A DNA stretch of 64,000 nucleotides, from the NCBI GenBank assembly GCA_014904985.1, contig MU128928.1, positions 272,832 to 336,831 of the forward strand, written 5' to 3'. Origin of the DNA: Hydnum rufescens UP504. Taxonomy: Eukaryota; Basidiomycota; Agaricomycetes; Cantharellales; Hydnaceae. A program made the position numbers and the translations under genes. Below are positions 12,680 through 23,892 of the stretch, one piece after another. The first letter of the stretch is position 1. The number at the start of each line of letters is the position of its first letter. A model generated the notes under the pieces. It saw only the letters and a list, made by a program, of their open reading frames with translations, made no database searches and was not told where the DNA came from.

Positions 12680-14324
12680 AGCGTTCTGAGAGGTAAGGAG
12701 GGGTTGCTTCGAGGCTGAATTATGATCGGTTTTATACATGTCCTGCGGAGACAGGAGGGACCCCCGACACCCCGATTGACAGCAGAATGTAAACCCTATA
12801 TCTAGGGTCCGCCACCTAGTGGAAATGGGAGTTTACAGCACTGATCAATTTACTATGTTGAGATACGGATTTGCTTCAAGCATTCAATACGTCCCTGTGA
12901 CCTCGTTTCGGGGTCTCGCGCAAGTTGCCGGCCAGCCCCTCGCCTCCCTATTGTGGTGGACACGCTCCCTTGATCACAAAATGCTGACGGAAAATGACAT
13001 CTCTACATCCCTCAATCTATCGCTGTGGGAAAAAAGGCTTTTGCTCCCCCAGACCATGCTGGCTGGTCCCAAGACGGGGGCGGCATCTTTCGGCATCTCT
13101 CATGATGGACCCTCGACACCGTCGCAAAAATAACACATCAATCAAATGCCTATCGATTTGATTTGTGCGTTCGTGAGAAGTCTTCGGAGTGCTGTCTATC
13201 TCTCCGCAAGCCTGGGCCAGATCTTGGCCATAACTAGATCTACGATGTGTACCATAACTAGATCGTAGATCTAGTGTTCTGGTTCGAGTGATTGTTCCCG
13301 CGCCTACCCACCTTCAATCCCCAGCCACCATCATTCTTGATTCTTTGCTTGATTAGCATATACATTGTAATCACGGCTAGGTATCTTAAAGTTTTCCCAG
13401 GACCTGTCTGCATTTCCTTCATGGAGGATGGAAAATTATCGATATCAGGACGATACAGGCGGTAGACCAAAATTTTCCCGTGGAAGGCATTCAGGTTCCA
13501 AAGTGGGCCCAAATTCTCGGTGCCGCTATGCCATGTACTTCTAAAAGAACTCCAAAAAATTCCCGCCTTTCAGGATGGAGGTGGAGGTAGATGTAAATCG
13601 CACCGTTCCTGAAGAATCATTCCCCCTCCATCGGCGGTGCTACCCTCATCTGTTCGATAAAAATGGTATGTTTGCTGGTAAAATCTGATGGCGCGGAATA
13701 GCCAATTATTTGATTTCAGGCCAGTCAGGGCCGAGCACCAGTCCGCCGACACATTTTCGAGAGGGTTCCAAGATAGGGGGCCGACCCTACAGCGTGGGGG
13801 ATTATTGGTGTAGCATTCACTGGAGCTTCCTCCAGTGCAGTCGGTGGAGTTGTAGTGTAGGCATTAGACTCGGCTCTATCAAATGCCAAGGGCGAGGACA
13901 AGAAAAGTGGACAGAAAAATTAGCCATTAGATGTAAATTATCCATGTCGCAGAAGCGGGTTCATATATGAGCCAGGCCACCAAAAACAAATCGCACGGCT
14001 ATGAACACCCGCTTCATAGCATAGGAGAAAGACGGACCTGCGAGGATAGCGTACTAACCCGCTGCACTGAACTCCTACACACCGAGTGCACCGAGCTCTG
14101 TGGACTTTCGTGCCATGATCATCCTCCCGGGGAATTGTCCTATACAGCGGAATTTCGAGCCTCGAACTTCCCGGAAAACCGTTCTCTGTGGCTTCAGAAA
14201 TCACCTGCGGGTGCAGACCTGAGTGATCGGGGTCCTGGGACAGGATGTGGGGTCCTCCGCAAGCAGAGCTAGTTTGAATCCGTTACATAACCAGTCCTCG
14301 TTCCCTCACACTTTAGTCACAAAT
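12680..14324. other. Gene-poor gap with a palindromic repeat
   Basis: This 1.64-kb region between the OHCU decarboxylase and makorin genes has no supported gene. Open frames such as 12819-13133 (+) and 13938-14204 (-) lack domains and splice partners. It contains the 14-bp inverted repeat at 13233-13275, listed separately. Confidence 0.4.
13233..13275. repeat. Perfect 14-bp inverted repeat with short spacer
   Basis: The arms ACTAGATCTACGAT (13233-13246) and ATCGTAGATCTAGT (13262-13275) are exact reverse complements around a 15-base spacer. The phrase CCATAACTAGATC also occurs twice in direct orientation (13228-13240 and 13252-13264). It could be the scar of a small transposon or a hairpin. 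There is no clear flanking duplication. Confidence 0.6.
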
Positions 14325-15813
14325 ATGGAACAGACGCCGTCAGGGCATGGGCAGCAGCAGGACCATCAACAGCTGCCTTGCAGGTTCTACAACACTTCTC
14401 GGGGTTGCCTTCGGGGCGATAGCTGTCGATATCGCCACATTGGCACTCCTGGCGCCGCTCCCAAACCAGCCCCCACCCAGCGCAATACTCCGTGTAAATT
14501 CTATGCCGCGGGTAACTGGATTGTCTTGATTGCACTCGTACTTTATTATCCTGTTTATCTCTCGCGTCCTGGCAGGTGGTTGCAATCGTGGCGACTCGTG
14601 CTTCTTCAAGCACGGCAGTGAGCCTTCCCCCTTGCGTACGTCTGGCCCCTCTAAGGAAGCCAGCCTCCCTACGGCCCCTCGTATTGATAAACCAGAAGAG
14701 AATGCGTATGCCTGTGTAATCTGCTTCGATGAGAAGCCAATATCGTACGGCCTCCTGGGTGAGCTCCTTCGCCATTCATCCAAACTCAGTTAGACCCAGG
14801 CTTAACACCGCTCCCGCCACCAGAGGGCTGCAGTCATTCCTTCTGCCTCGAATGCATCCGTGCATGGCGCGCCGCCGGAGATAAGGACCACTCGGTGATC
14901 ATGTCAGGTGTCATCAAGACTTGCCCTGCATGCCGCGCACCCTCTAGCTTTATCACCCCCTCCACCAACTTCTATCCATCGGGCCATCCCATGAAGATTC
15001 GAACCATAGAAGGCTACAAAGCTAATTTGGCCAAGATTCCTTGCAAGTACGAGGCCATGTTCCCTATCCTTCCGGAGCCCCTGAATTTATCCTCCTATCA
15101 GGTACTTCATCAGACGGCGTGGCCCGAATCGGTATTGTCCCTTCGGTATGCTCTTGCTCTTCCCTCTGCTAGTTGGGGAGTGTGCACTCTTGACCCAAGT
15201 TCATCCCAGGCCGAGACTGCTTTTACCAACATCAAAATGTTGACGGGACGCCCTATGTTTTTGAGCATGGTGCGGAAGAGATGCACGCTGCGCAGCAGAG
15301 ACGCAATGCCCGTCGCGCTCGGGCTGCGGATTTTGCTTGGTTCCAGGACACCCTCAACTCGATCGCGGATAGTCTCATCACCTCTAATTTTGATGCATTG
15401 ATGGCCAGTATGGGGAGCCTTGACGATCTCGACGAAGATGAAGATGAGGACGAGGATGAGGATGAGGATGAGGATGAGGACGAGGACGAAGACGAGGTAG
15501 ATGAGGACGAGGACGATTGGGATGACCATGAAGAGGATATGCTCCAGAGTGCCCTGCAGGACCGTTGGATGTCAGAGCGTGCACTGAGGGAATTCGTAAG
15601 TGATCTAGGTCACTCATGATCTGCAGGCCTTCTTACCAAGACCTCAAGTTTCAAAGGCATAGTATCGGTGGTGGGTCCGAAAGTGGCGGGGAGTCCGATG
15701 AACGTGCTCCCCTCCAACGTCAATCCGCGTCTGATGCTGACACCCCTCCTGCGCCCGCCTTCGTCTCCGCCTCCACCGTGCCTCGGCGTCAAAACCGAAG
15801 ATGGCGTCGCTAA
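14325..15813 (+). CDS. Makorin-type E3 ubiquitin ligase (CCCH-CCCH-RING-CCCH)
   Basis: Makorins are RNA-binding RING ubiquitin ligases. The start at 14325 (MEQTPSGHGQQQ) leads into a first CCCH finger (CRFYNTSRGCLRGDSCRYRH). A second (CKFYAAGGGCNRGDSCFFKH) is completed by an intron of about 14512-14574. The RING follows: ACVICFDEKP, an intron at about 14759-14818, then EGCSHSFCLECIRAW and TCPACRAPSSF. After it, two more introns (about 15048-15102 and 15149-15210) rebuild KIPCKYF and YCPFGRDCFYQHQNVDGTP, the third CCCH finger that defines makorins. The C-terminal half is helical and has a long Asp/Glu run (about 15421-15530). Without further splicing the frame stops at 15619. A consensus donor after GAATTC (15596) and an acceptor at 15648 would instead give a Ser-rich, Arg-rich end at 15813; I chose this longer form with moderate confidence. 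Confidence 0.88.
15427..15526 (+). repeat. In-frame GAx-triplet repeat coding for alternating Asp/Glu
   Basis: About 100 bp inside the makorin gene consist almost only of GAT, GAC, GAA and GAG codons, many as the hexamer GATGAG or GACGAG. They give some 30 alternating Asp and Glu residues broken by one Val. Imperfect codon choice suggests an old, drifting tandem array that probably varies in length between strains. Confidence 0.85.
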
Positions 15814-15862
15814 GATGTTCAATCCCTTCCACCCCCCCTCACCCGTGCTTGGAGTATCATAA

Positions 15863-16186
15863 ATTTCACCCGACCAAAGGACTCGGAAATGTACATACCA
15901 TACTGAATCATGTCGCCAACCCTAATTGCAATGAGACTCGTTTTCAAGCCATGGGTCCAGTCTGATCAGGACCAACAGGGTGAAAGGCATTCATAGTTAT
16001 AACTGAGTGTATGTAAATACTCTGACGAACAATAACGGAGCACCAAGAAACGAGAACAAGTTGCAGAATGACAAGGAGTGGGGACAGGGGGTAGGCAGCA
16101 GTCGGAGAAGTAAATGATGTGAAACATCTCGCCAAGGCCTTGACATTAAGGTTGTCAGTTACAAGTACGAGAGGATGGAGCAGAAG
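15863..16186. other. Convergent intergenic region
   Basis: This 324-bp region lies between the makorin gene and the protease-like gene, whose 3' ends face each other. No feature is recognisable. Confidence 0.45.
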
Positions 16187-18121
16187 CTAGTTGTTGTCGT
16201 CTTCGAAGTAGAGGTTGGCACTGGGGAACTGGGCCTTGATGATCTCCCAGAGCCAGTACATTGGCGAACCAAACGTGATGTCAGAGGAATCGGTTGGACC
16301 CGTGCCACCAGTGAGGAGGGCAACGAACTGGCCGAGGGCATCAACGATGATGGACCCAGAGTCACCACCCCTGGAGAATGGACCAGAGTCGTTGTCATAG
16401 GGGTAGATTGCTACTTCCACCGAATCGCGGCTGCCTAGGGTGAAGTAACGGCGAACGTGAGACTCAAATCCAGTCAAACAACCGATCGTGGTGAGCGTGG
16501 TGAGGCCACGTTTAATAACGTATCGCATGGAGTCGCCTTTGTGGTCTTTGTTGTTGGGCGTGCGTATCCCTTCGGCAGAGAGAATGCCTCGGAGCTTGAG
16601 GAGACGTTCGGCTGGATAATCAAAGTCGGATGGTGCATCGATGCGAGGGTACATCAAGCTGATGAACTTGGCAGCGTCGATCTCAGGGCCTGGAATACAA
16701 ACAGTTAGACCAGATACCTGTAGCTAGGTGGATCATCACGCACCTAGGTCAAGCACATTCCCCCTGAAATTCTGCGAGAACACCTTCTCATCGAGCTTGA
16801 TGACGCAAACATCCTTTGTATAACCGTGAGGAGCAGTAGAGACACTCACGGGAGGTGCCCAGACGACGTGTCCAATGACCCGGTCCTTTGGCTTTGTCCA
16901 CTGCTTCTTCATTTTCACAAAGAATGTCTTGAGCTCCTCAATCGCCGTTCGTGTCTTGCCCAGGTTGCATCGAGTTTCCACCAGCTCGCCTGCTGCCTGC
17001 TCAGCGTTAGGGCCACCGCCCTCTGACCTCGCTGTTAACACCGTAACGCGCTTCTCCAAAATGCGAACGTGTTGTTCAGGGTGTCAATATGGCCCTCGAT
17101 GGATGCAAGGAAGTTACTGAAAGCCTTGGCTGCCCATGAGGACGACCTCCTTCTTAGGTCCGGCTTTGTAGGTGTAGTCAAAATTGTGCTCATATTCTCG
17201 GGGAAACGAACGAACCAATGTAGGAGTATGCATTATTGCCTTCGTCGTCGGGGAACAGAATGTGGCGGGCTGTGACAGCGTAAAGACCTTCACCCACTCT
17301 AAAGTAGAAGCCCATTGTTCCCTCCCTCCTGAGCATCTTCAAGCCAGCAATAGACAGGCCAAGTGCAGTAGTCACGGGATCGATGACGGCCTTGAGGGGA
17401 TCGAGATCCGAGACAGGTGCGAACATTTCGGGACCACTGAAGCCCCTGGCCACCGACTCACGGTACGCGACATCGACATCGAAAATGCCATGCTCCCTGA
17501 GGAGATCAAGGACGTCCTTGGAAGAGTGGAATGCCTCCTCACTGGTGAGAGTATTGGGCAAAACTCCCACCCAAATCGTGACGGGAGTGGTAACGACTGT
17601 CCCATATGGGGCGACCTTGATGTCGACATCCTCGATGTCCTTGTCTTCCTTGTCATTGTTGTTGTCCTCATCGTTCTCGATGTCCTCGTTCTCCTCAACA
17701 TCCTCAACCCAGCTGAAACGAACAAGGTCGACAGACGAATGCTGGATGTTTTGCTGGTCGAGGAGTTCAACAACCTTGGAACAAATGTCAGTCTGCAGAT
17801 TCCTGCACTTCAAGAAGATCACGAACCTTAGAACGAATAGTAGCCCACAGATCGTCTTTGCCGAGTTTGTGGTGCTCGTAGACTGGCAGAAGCTGCATGA
17901 GACGAGGGATCTTGCTCTGGCCCCGAGGGTGCTGTGAAGACATCCTTCGATGTCCGGAAGATCAACTTGGGACCCCAGCGTCTAGGACCCCGGATACCGA
18001 AATAGTAAAGGTGGGCCTCAAGCTTAGAGACATCGTAGGGAGAGGACTCGACTGAAGAAACACCGGAAGAGTCCGTCTCCCAGAGACTGCTGTGGTCGGA
18101 GTAGCCTGCCGTTGAGCGCAT
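16187..18121 (-). CDS. Trypsin-like (PA-clan) serine protease-like protein, intracellular
   Basis: I do not know a named orthologue. The start at 18121 gives MRSTAGYSDHSSLWETD with no signal peptide. An N-terminal helical domain (AHLYYFGIRGPRRWGPKL) is followed by a strongly acidic Asn/Asp/Glu stretch (about 17600-17700), then PYGTVVTTPVTIWVGV and a domain with a chymotrypsin-like triad in the right order: His in VTARHILFP (about 17265), Asp in CVIKLDEKV (about 16800) and Ser in SRGGDSGSIIVD (about 16370). The region between His and Asp (about 16860-17160) includes a long helical insert, and introns near 17840, 17190, 17070 and 16700 are needed. The triad suggests an active enzyme, but the substrate is unknown. 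A short repeat element begins about 75 bp upstream of the start codon. Confidence 0.6.
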
Positions 18122-18195
18122 TGAGCGAATTGGGATGCTTGTAACCCAAAAGAGAATGAGCTGTTTCTAAAACATTATAATCAAAATCAGAGTGG

Positions 18196-19312
18196 TAGTG
18201 TTACCGCGGGCGACTTGGGCTTGAAGTCGGCTCGAGCCGCGAGCTGAGCTGATATGGAAAGTGGACCCGAGCTCTCAAATTAGGATTGCCACCGGGTGTT
18301 AGCCCCCCCCTCTGCCGAGCGTTAGCAGGGCGAAATATCTGGCATGCGGGGTGGTGCTGGAGACCGATTGTCAGTCGCCGGAAGCAAATCAAACCACAAA
18401 CAATTTGAAACTCTGGATTAGTTGCCGCGACTCGTGCTCCAAGTCGGCTCGAGCCGAGCCGTGACGTCGAGTCGGATACAAGCCGAGCCAAGTCGCGGCG
18501 AAGTCGAGCCGAGCTGTCAAATTGATTTGCCAAGTTGAGCTGATCGAGTCGACTTGAGTCGATAAGAATATACAACGAGTCTTTCACAAAAAACCCCATT
18601 TCTCACTATACTGTGGTTCCACCACTTCTAAACCCTTAAAGCTAGATAATTCTCTTTCCCATGACATGGTTAGGCGGCAAAAGGATCCCCAATCTAGAAC
18701 ACGTGACTCAATCACTCGTCCGCTTATCTAGCCATCGGACGCTCGTTCCAGTCCCGTTCCTCACTCTCAGTCTCCAGCATAGTGCTAAGTGCCTACAGTA
18801 GGTTGTAAGTTCACCTAAAAATTCAAGGTGTACTTTACCTGCTTGTATCAAAAATTCATTTGTAAAAATTGAGAAATTCCCCTTAACTCTCGCTGCTCCT
18901 GCAGGTATGACCAAGCATACTTCCGAAAATTCACTGCCCTTCCTGCCCTCTAGGGAAATAAACTTTTCCCACATGGTTTTGTGTGGATGGATGATCCCTC
19001 TCTTGAGGCAACCCCTTCCTTGCAAGCACATATTTTCTTCAAGACTCGCACCAAAACATGCAGCCAAATTCAGACAGATCTGATGGAAGTGCTGCAGTGC
19101 TACAAATGCTGCAGTTCATGCCATCAATTATCGGTGGCGATGAGAACTAGCAATGTTACATAATAGGACCATGTTGGATCCACTCGACTTGAGTCGACTT
19201 CGCGACTCCGCTTGTGCTCGACTCTCGGGTTCAAAGCTGAAGCCGACAGAAACCGCCGGAAGTCGAACAGAGTCGAGCAGAAGCCGAGCGGAGCCGAGTC
19301 GCGGCAACACTA
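18196..19312. mobile_element. Non-autonomous inverted-repeat (MITE-like) element, copy 1
   Basis: The ends are inverted: TAGTGTTACCGCG at 18196 and, as its reverse complement with one mismatch, CGCGGCAACACTA ending at 19312. Both ends run into many degenerate copies of GTCGAGCC / GGCTCGAC-type octamers (18220-18250, 18420-18560, 19170-19305), which point inward from each side. The middle (about 18570-19150) is unique and codes for nothing I recognise. A nested end (TTAGTTGCCGCGAC near 18418) suggests a composite. TIRs starting TAGTGTTG with subterminal repeats recall hAT-type MITEs, but I find no convincing 8-bp target duplication. It lies just upstream of the protease-like gene. Confidence 0.55.
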
Positions 19313-19339
19313 CTCTGGATGAATCCTTCTTGAAAGCAG

Positions 19340-19912
19340 TAGTGTTGCCAAAGACTCGGGCCGGCTCGAGTCTGAGCCAAGTCGAGCCGAGTCATTTGCT
19401 TATTAAGCAAAAGACTTGATTTCAAGCGACTTGGCTTGGACTTGAAGTCGGCTCAAGCCAGGACTCAGTGTTATATATTTGATACAAAGTGAGAGGATAC
19501 TACATAGGAACTAGGATAGTGCAGAGAATGAAAGGTGTATACAACCTAGGCACTAGACACTTGAGAAACCCACATCCACCATTCATGTCAAATGCTTAGT
19601 CAGCACACATGTATAGTTTCTTTGGATGTACCAATCAAGCCACTCAAAGGATCAGTAAATTTTTATCACTTCTGACCAATGATGGTTGGTCTGGACAACA
19701 AACATAATACTGCAGGACATTCTGAACACCATAACTGGCTTTCTGGGGAATGTGGCCAGATTTAGGCTGATTACTAAAAGTCCATTACATAGATGGTGGA
19801 GTCATGGCTCAAGTCGACTTGAAGTCTAAGTCGAGTCCTAAATTCGACTTGGCTTCGGAGATAAGCCAAGTCTTCCGGAAGTCGCGCGGAGTCGAGCCAA
19901 GTAGCAACACTA
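19340..19912. mobile_element. Non-autonomous inverted-repeat (MITE-like) element, copy 2
   Basis: A second element starts only 27 bp after copy 1, with TAGTGTTGCC at 19340, and ends with GCAACACTA at 19912. Subterminal stretches (19355-19460 and 19800-19900) repeat the same GTCGAGCC / AAGTCGGCTC motifs. The interior is AT-richer and non-coding. Flanking octamers (GAAAGCAG left, CCGAGCAG right) share only the last five bases, so any target duplication has decayed. It appears to be the same family as copy 1 but about half as long. Confidence 0.5.
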
Positions 19913-20158
19913 CCGAGCAGCTAGAAACTTAGAATCTCCCCATTACCATAAGCACTTAGCGATCGGCCACTCAGAACAAGTGCTAGTAGTGCAGGGATAA
20001 TCTACCTCGACCTGCATTGTAAGAACGTATATGTACTCTACATACGGCACATACGCGGCCCCTGCGGGCACGTGAAGATGGCCTACACACCATCAGAGAT
20101 TAGGAATAATTGTGGGCAAGAAGCAGCTGCGAAGACACTAAAGATTGTGTGCCGGAGT

Positions 20159-21050
20159 CTATCGAACAGGAGCACAATTAATAACCAGCACTACATGAAC
20201 TGGCGAACAAGAAAAATGCCCCTCATACGATAAAAACTCGTCCTTCAGACGTTGCAAAATATCGGACATATGCTTGTCATTATTTAGAGAACTAATCTTC
20301 GAGGCTTGGGGGAAATATGGAGAACGAGGGTAGCCCACACGCACCGATTCAAGGAACTCCAGCGAATAGATCAAGGAAGCGAGCACTAGAATAGCGGAGA
20401 ATAGACGTGAATTGCGACTACTCTGGGATACGAACACGAAACATTGAAGTTCGATCGTAAGCATAGGGCAGGAGGAAAAGAGAAAAAAAAAAAAAAAAAA
20501 AAAAAAAAAACTAACCACAAGACGGAAGCATCACCTCGCATCTGTGAGGGGAGTGTTTAGTACTGAGACCATAGTGAACGAAAAGGGGCGGGCGGGCGGG
20601 AGCGGGGCGTAGAAGGTCGCTCCGTTGGTGATGCATGTAATGAGCACGTCCATAATGAGTGTCACCAACTCGTATGGATAGGTTTCTTCATAGCGAAAGG
20701 GAACGGGAGACCAGAAAAGTAATATTCACCTTGAAGTATACTGACAGCCGCATAGCATGAAATGTAGAACGGGACATTGCGGCCAACCTCATGCGAGTGA
20801 CCACGAAGAGTCAATCGCATGCGCAGAGTCTTGAGGCGACCGCACCCAAGTCCCATCCACTCCACAAAGGGATCAATCTCCAGCAAAAGTTACGGCCTCT
20901 GATGTCCTCAAACCGGCAGCCATCCGTGAGGTGGGCGATTCCATCGTCGAGGTGCTTTTATCATTGCTGTGGGTTTTGCGTTGAGAGCCACGGCGTTATC
21001 CGGGGCCTGCTATATAGGCGCTCGATTTGCATCCGCTATCGACTAGGTGA
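20159..21050 (-). CDS. Possible hypothetical membrane protein gene, exons unresolved
   Basis: Three stretches on this strand look coding but are not in one frame. They are a segment near 20886-20740 (FVEWMGLGCGRLKTL), a segment near 20720-20540 with a hydrophobic run (YELVTLIMDVLITCITNG), and a last piece with another hydrophobic helix (LFSAILVLASLIYSLEFL) ending at 20159. The 28-base poly(T) run (minus strand) would fall in an intron. Another hydrophobic frame exists on the plus strand (about 20950-21040), so even the strand is uncertain. No family is recognised. Confidence 0.25.
20483..20510. repeat. Poly(A) tract, 28 bp
   Basis: Twenty-eight consecutive A residues lie between ggaggaaaagag and ctaacc. 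It may be a simple repeat, an intronic poly(T) tract of a minus-strand gene, or the tail of an old retroposed copy. I see no matching duplication around it. A GGGC-rich microsatellite follows at about 20585-20608. Confidence 0.8.
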
Positions 21051-21298
21051 GAAATACGTTCCCATTTGGAGTGGTGATGAGAAATAGTGCAGTGTATCTC
21101 TGTTAAAAAGGTTCTATGTATCTTCTCCAACAATATCACAGGGAGATCCAACCTGATTTGTTTTTTGCCATAAAGCGTAATTATCCTTACGTGAGCATGT
21201 GATGGTACTTGCCGCCATTCATGAAAACTTACTGCAGACCTGAAGAAATCTAGCCTCCCAACCCCTTCAATCGCTCTCTATAGGAGGCCTGCTAAGAC

Positions 21299-23630
21299 AT
21301 GTGGGCTGTCACTCGCTATGTTCGATTTCCTGTGATACGAACAATTTTTTTGGGGCGTGTGCCCTATACCACCCAAGCGCAATCCGAGCCACCGCTCGAG
21401 TCCAACGACCCCTTCGAAAGACCTGCAGTGACCCTTTATTCCACTCTTGAGAGGCCAGTCAAGGCCAAAGATAATACAGAAATATTGGATCCCGCAGCCG
21501 ATGCTCCAGGTCTTGTCCAAGCCCGCAACAAGTCGAATCATTTCCCTTTCACTGCGCTCAAAGGTGGCATCGATTATGATACCTTCAAGGCAATAACCGT
21601 CAAACCTTTCAAGCACACGCATATGACCCCCGTCCAACATGCTGTTCTTACTCTCCTCCCTGAACTTGCACAGCCGTTCGGCCGCGATCCTCCCCCTAGA
21701 CCAGACGGCACAAAAACTAAAACGCGGTCAGATCTCCTCGTAATGGCCAAGACTGGAACTGGCAAAACATTGGCATTCCTCGTCCCGGCTATCGAGTCCC
21801 GCCTTGCAGCGATTAGAGCAAGCTCCAAACAATCACTCGTTGACGCTGGCCTAAAATCAGATAAACACCTTGAAGGTCGTGCGGCCCGGGTATTCAGCAG
21901 GACCACGGTTGGAACTCTCATTATAAGTCCTACACGCGAGCTCGCCACGCAGATCGCCAATGAAGCTCTGAGATTAGCCCATCATCACGATGGATTCGAA
22001 GTCAGACTCTTCGTTGGTGGAATAAGCAAGCGAATGCAATTGCGCGATTGGATGAGGGGGAGACGAGATATTGTGGTCGCCACCCCCGGCCGTTTACGAG
22101 ATCTTCTAACCACCGAACCCTCTATTGCCGCTGGCATTTCAAGTACCACGCAGGTGCGTTCTGCCTATTGCAATGTCCTCAAGTGCAGCGTGCTTACCAT
22201 TATTCCCCAGGTTATTTTGGACGAAGCGGATACTCTTCTCGATATGGGTTTCCGCTCCGATTTGGATGCTATATTGGAATACCTACCTAAAGCCCCCAAC
22301 GACAAACATTCCTCTTTAGTGCCACGCTTTCCCCGGGTGTTCGACAAGTCGCCCGAACTTTTCTCCGAAACGATCATGTCTTTATAAATACTATCAGAGA
22401 CGATGATTCGCCTGTCCATGCCCACATCCCCCAATTCCACACAGTCCTTCCCAGTCCTGAACATCAAATTCCCCATCTATTACGAATCATCGCCCATGAT
22501 CAATTGACAAACGCTGGAAAATCCAAGGTCATCGTCTTTCTTCCGACCACTCGTATGACACAACTCTTTGCGTCCCTCTTACGAGAGATCAAGGACCAGG
22601 TTCTCCCGCCGGAAGGACTCGAGTATACGAGATGCATTCGAAGAAAGAGCAATCTGCTCGTACCGCCACATCGGATGGTTTCGCAATGACACTTCTGGCG
22701 CGACCGTCCTGGTTACATCGGATGTCTCCGCTCGCGGCGTGGACTACCCTAAGGTTACACGGGTCATCCAGGTTGGCATCCCGGGTTCCTCGGACAATAC
22801 ATCCACCGTGTGGGGAGGACTGGGCGTGCGCCGCTCTCGGCGGTCGTGCGGACATCGTCGTCCTGCCTTGGGAGATCGGTTTCTTCACCTGGCAGCTTAC
22901 TAATGTCCCACTCCAGGCGGTAACCGTTGCGGAAATGAAGCGTGAAGTTACAGCTCTTGCTGAAAAGCATGATGGTGATACTGCAACCAGCGTCGCTTCC
23001 CAGCCTATTGCCAAATCCGCGAAAAACTTGTCATCCCTCTTGTCCACTCAAATGGAGGAGACATTGAAGGCGGCACTGCTTCGCTTGGACCCAGAAGTTG
23101 TCCGCGAGACCTTTGCTTCTCTACTCGGATACTACATCGCTAAATCACCCGAATTGCGCATTGGAAAGAATATAATCGTGGAAGGCCTCCGACTATGGGC
23201 TACGGGTGCCATGGGCCTCCCCCAACCGCCGCATGTGTCCGAAGCCTTCCTGCATCGTCTTGGTGTTTCGGATGGTCGTACAAAACGCTTCGGAAATGCC
23301 GCAGCTCCTCACGACGGCGAATTCAAAGCTCGAATGGGACCGCGATGGACTGGTCGCGGACAGCAGCGACTCAAGGATCGTGTCGTTGTACCGGCATGGC
23401 AGACTGCCGCAAACCTTCCTCTTGACTCAAATGACCCAGAACCATCCGAGTACCGCGGTAATCGCTACGGCAGAACCGGTCAGTCGTACAAGGTACCTAG
23501 ACCTCGAGAGCAGGCTGGTTTCTATTCGGGTGGTGGGACACGCGATCGGCACAAGGGTAACATATCTCACTTATTGGTGCGCATATTGCCTGTTTTTTTT
23601 TTCCCTTGGAAGAATTATATGTCGACGTAG
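21299..23630 (+). CDS. Mitochondrial-type DEAD-box RNA helicase (Mss116-like), with five frame breaks
   Basis: The start at 21299 (MWAVTRYVRFPVIRTIF) gives an Arg-rich, acid-free leader typical of mitochondrial import. Helicase motifs follow: Q region (FKHTHMTPVQ), motif I (AKTGTGKT), Ia (SPTRELATQ), Ib (TPGRLRD), II (LDEAD, after an intron at 22154-22210), III (FLFSAT), V (VTSDVSARGVDYP) and VI (YIHRVGRTGR). From 22290 to 22835 the reading frame must step by one base five times (near 22297, 22624, 22681, 22794 and 22829) to keep these motifs. No GT-AG intron explains the steps, and each is a missing base, two of them at short homopolymers. The C-terminal part (LPWEIGFFTWQL onward) is open to 23630. 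Either the consensus is wrong here or the gene is newly broken. Family identity is secure; Mss116 orthology is inferred. Confidence 0.88.
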
Positions 23631-23640
23631 ATCTACTGTA

Positions 23641-23892
23641 GTTTTACATCAAATAGTAATCCCCTCTTCCCTTCCTGTCATTGGCCGAGCCTGCGAGGTC
23701 CACCGCCATTGTTAGGGCATCCCAAAATGTGTGCATTCTGCAACCCTGCGAGGGCCTGCCACCGCGTGCTGCCGAACTAGTACAGGTCGGGATAGGCAAT
23801 TTAGGCAGTCGAAGATGTACTGTATTTGCCCAAGGCTACGCTTTCGATATTACAGAATACAATGAGCTGGACATCGCCAGTCAACAAATGCA
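23641..23892. other. Intergenic
   Basis: This 250-bp spacer separates the helicase gene from a decayed minus-strand gene. No feature is recognised. Confidence 0.4.

Noticed and set aside
12819..13133. 104-residue plus-strand frame
   Set aside because: No domain, no codon pattern like the neighbours, and no intron signals that would extend it.
8270..16186. Possibility of a ubiquitin-pathway gene cluster (UBC6, makorin)
   Set aside because: The genes are far apart, separated by unrelated metabolic genes, and on their own promoters. Only the CSN3/CSN5 pair shows real linkage.
18196..19912. Possibility that the GTCGAGCC-rich region is a coding gene or a centromeric satellite
   Set aside because: The octamers point inward from matched inverted ends and have no unit-length tandem order, which fits two small transposons better.
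20159..20518. Minus-strand frame starting with a run of Phe
   Set aside because: The Phe run is the translated poly(A) tract. Only the downstream part may be coding, so I treated the whole as an unresolved gene and not as a secreted or membrane protein start.
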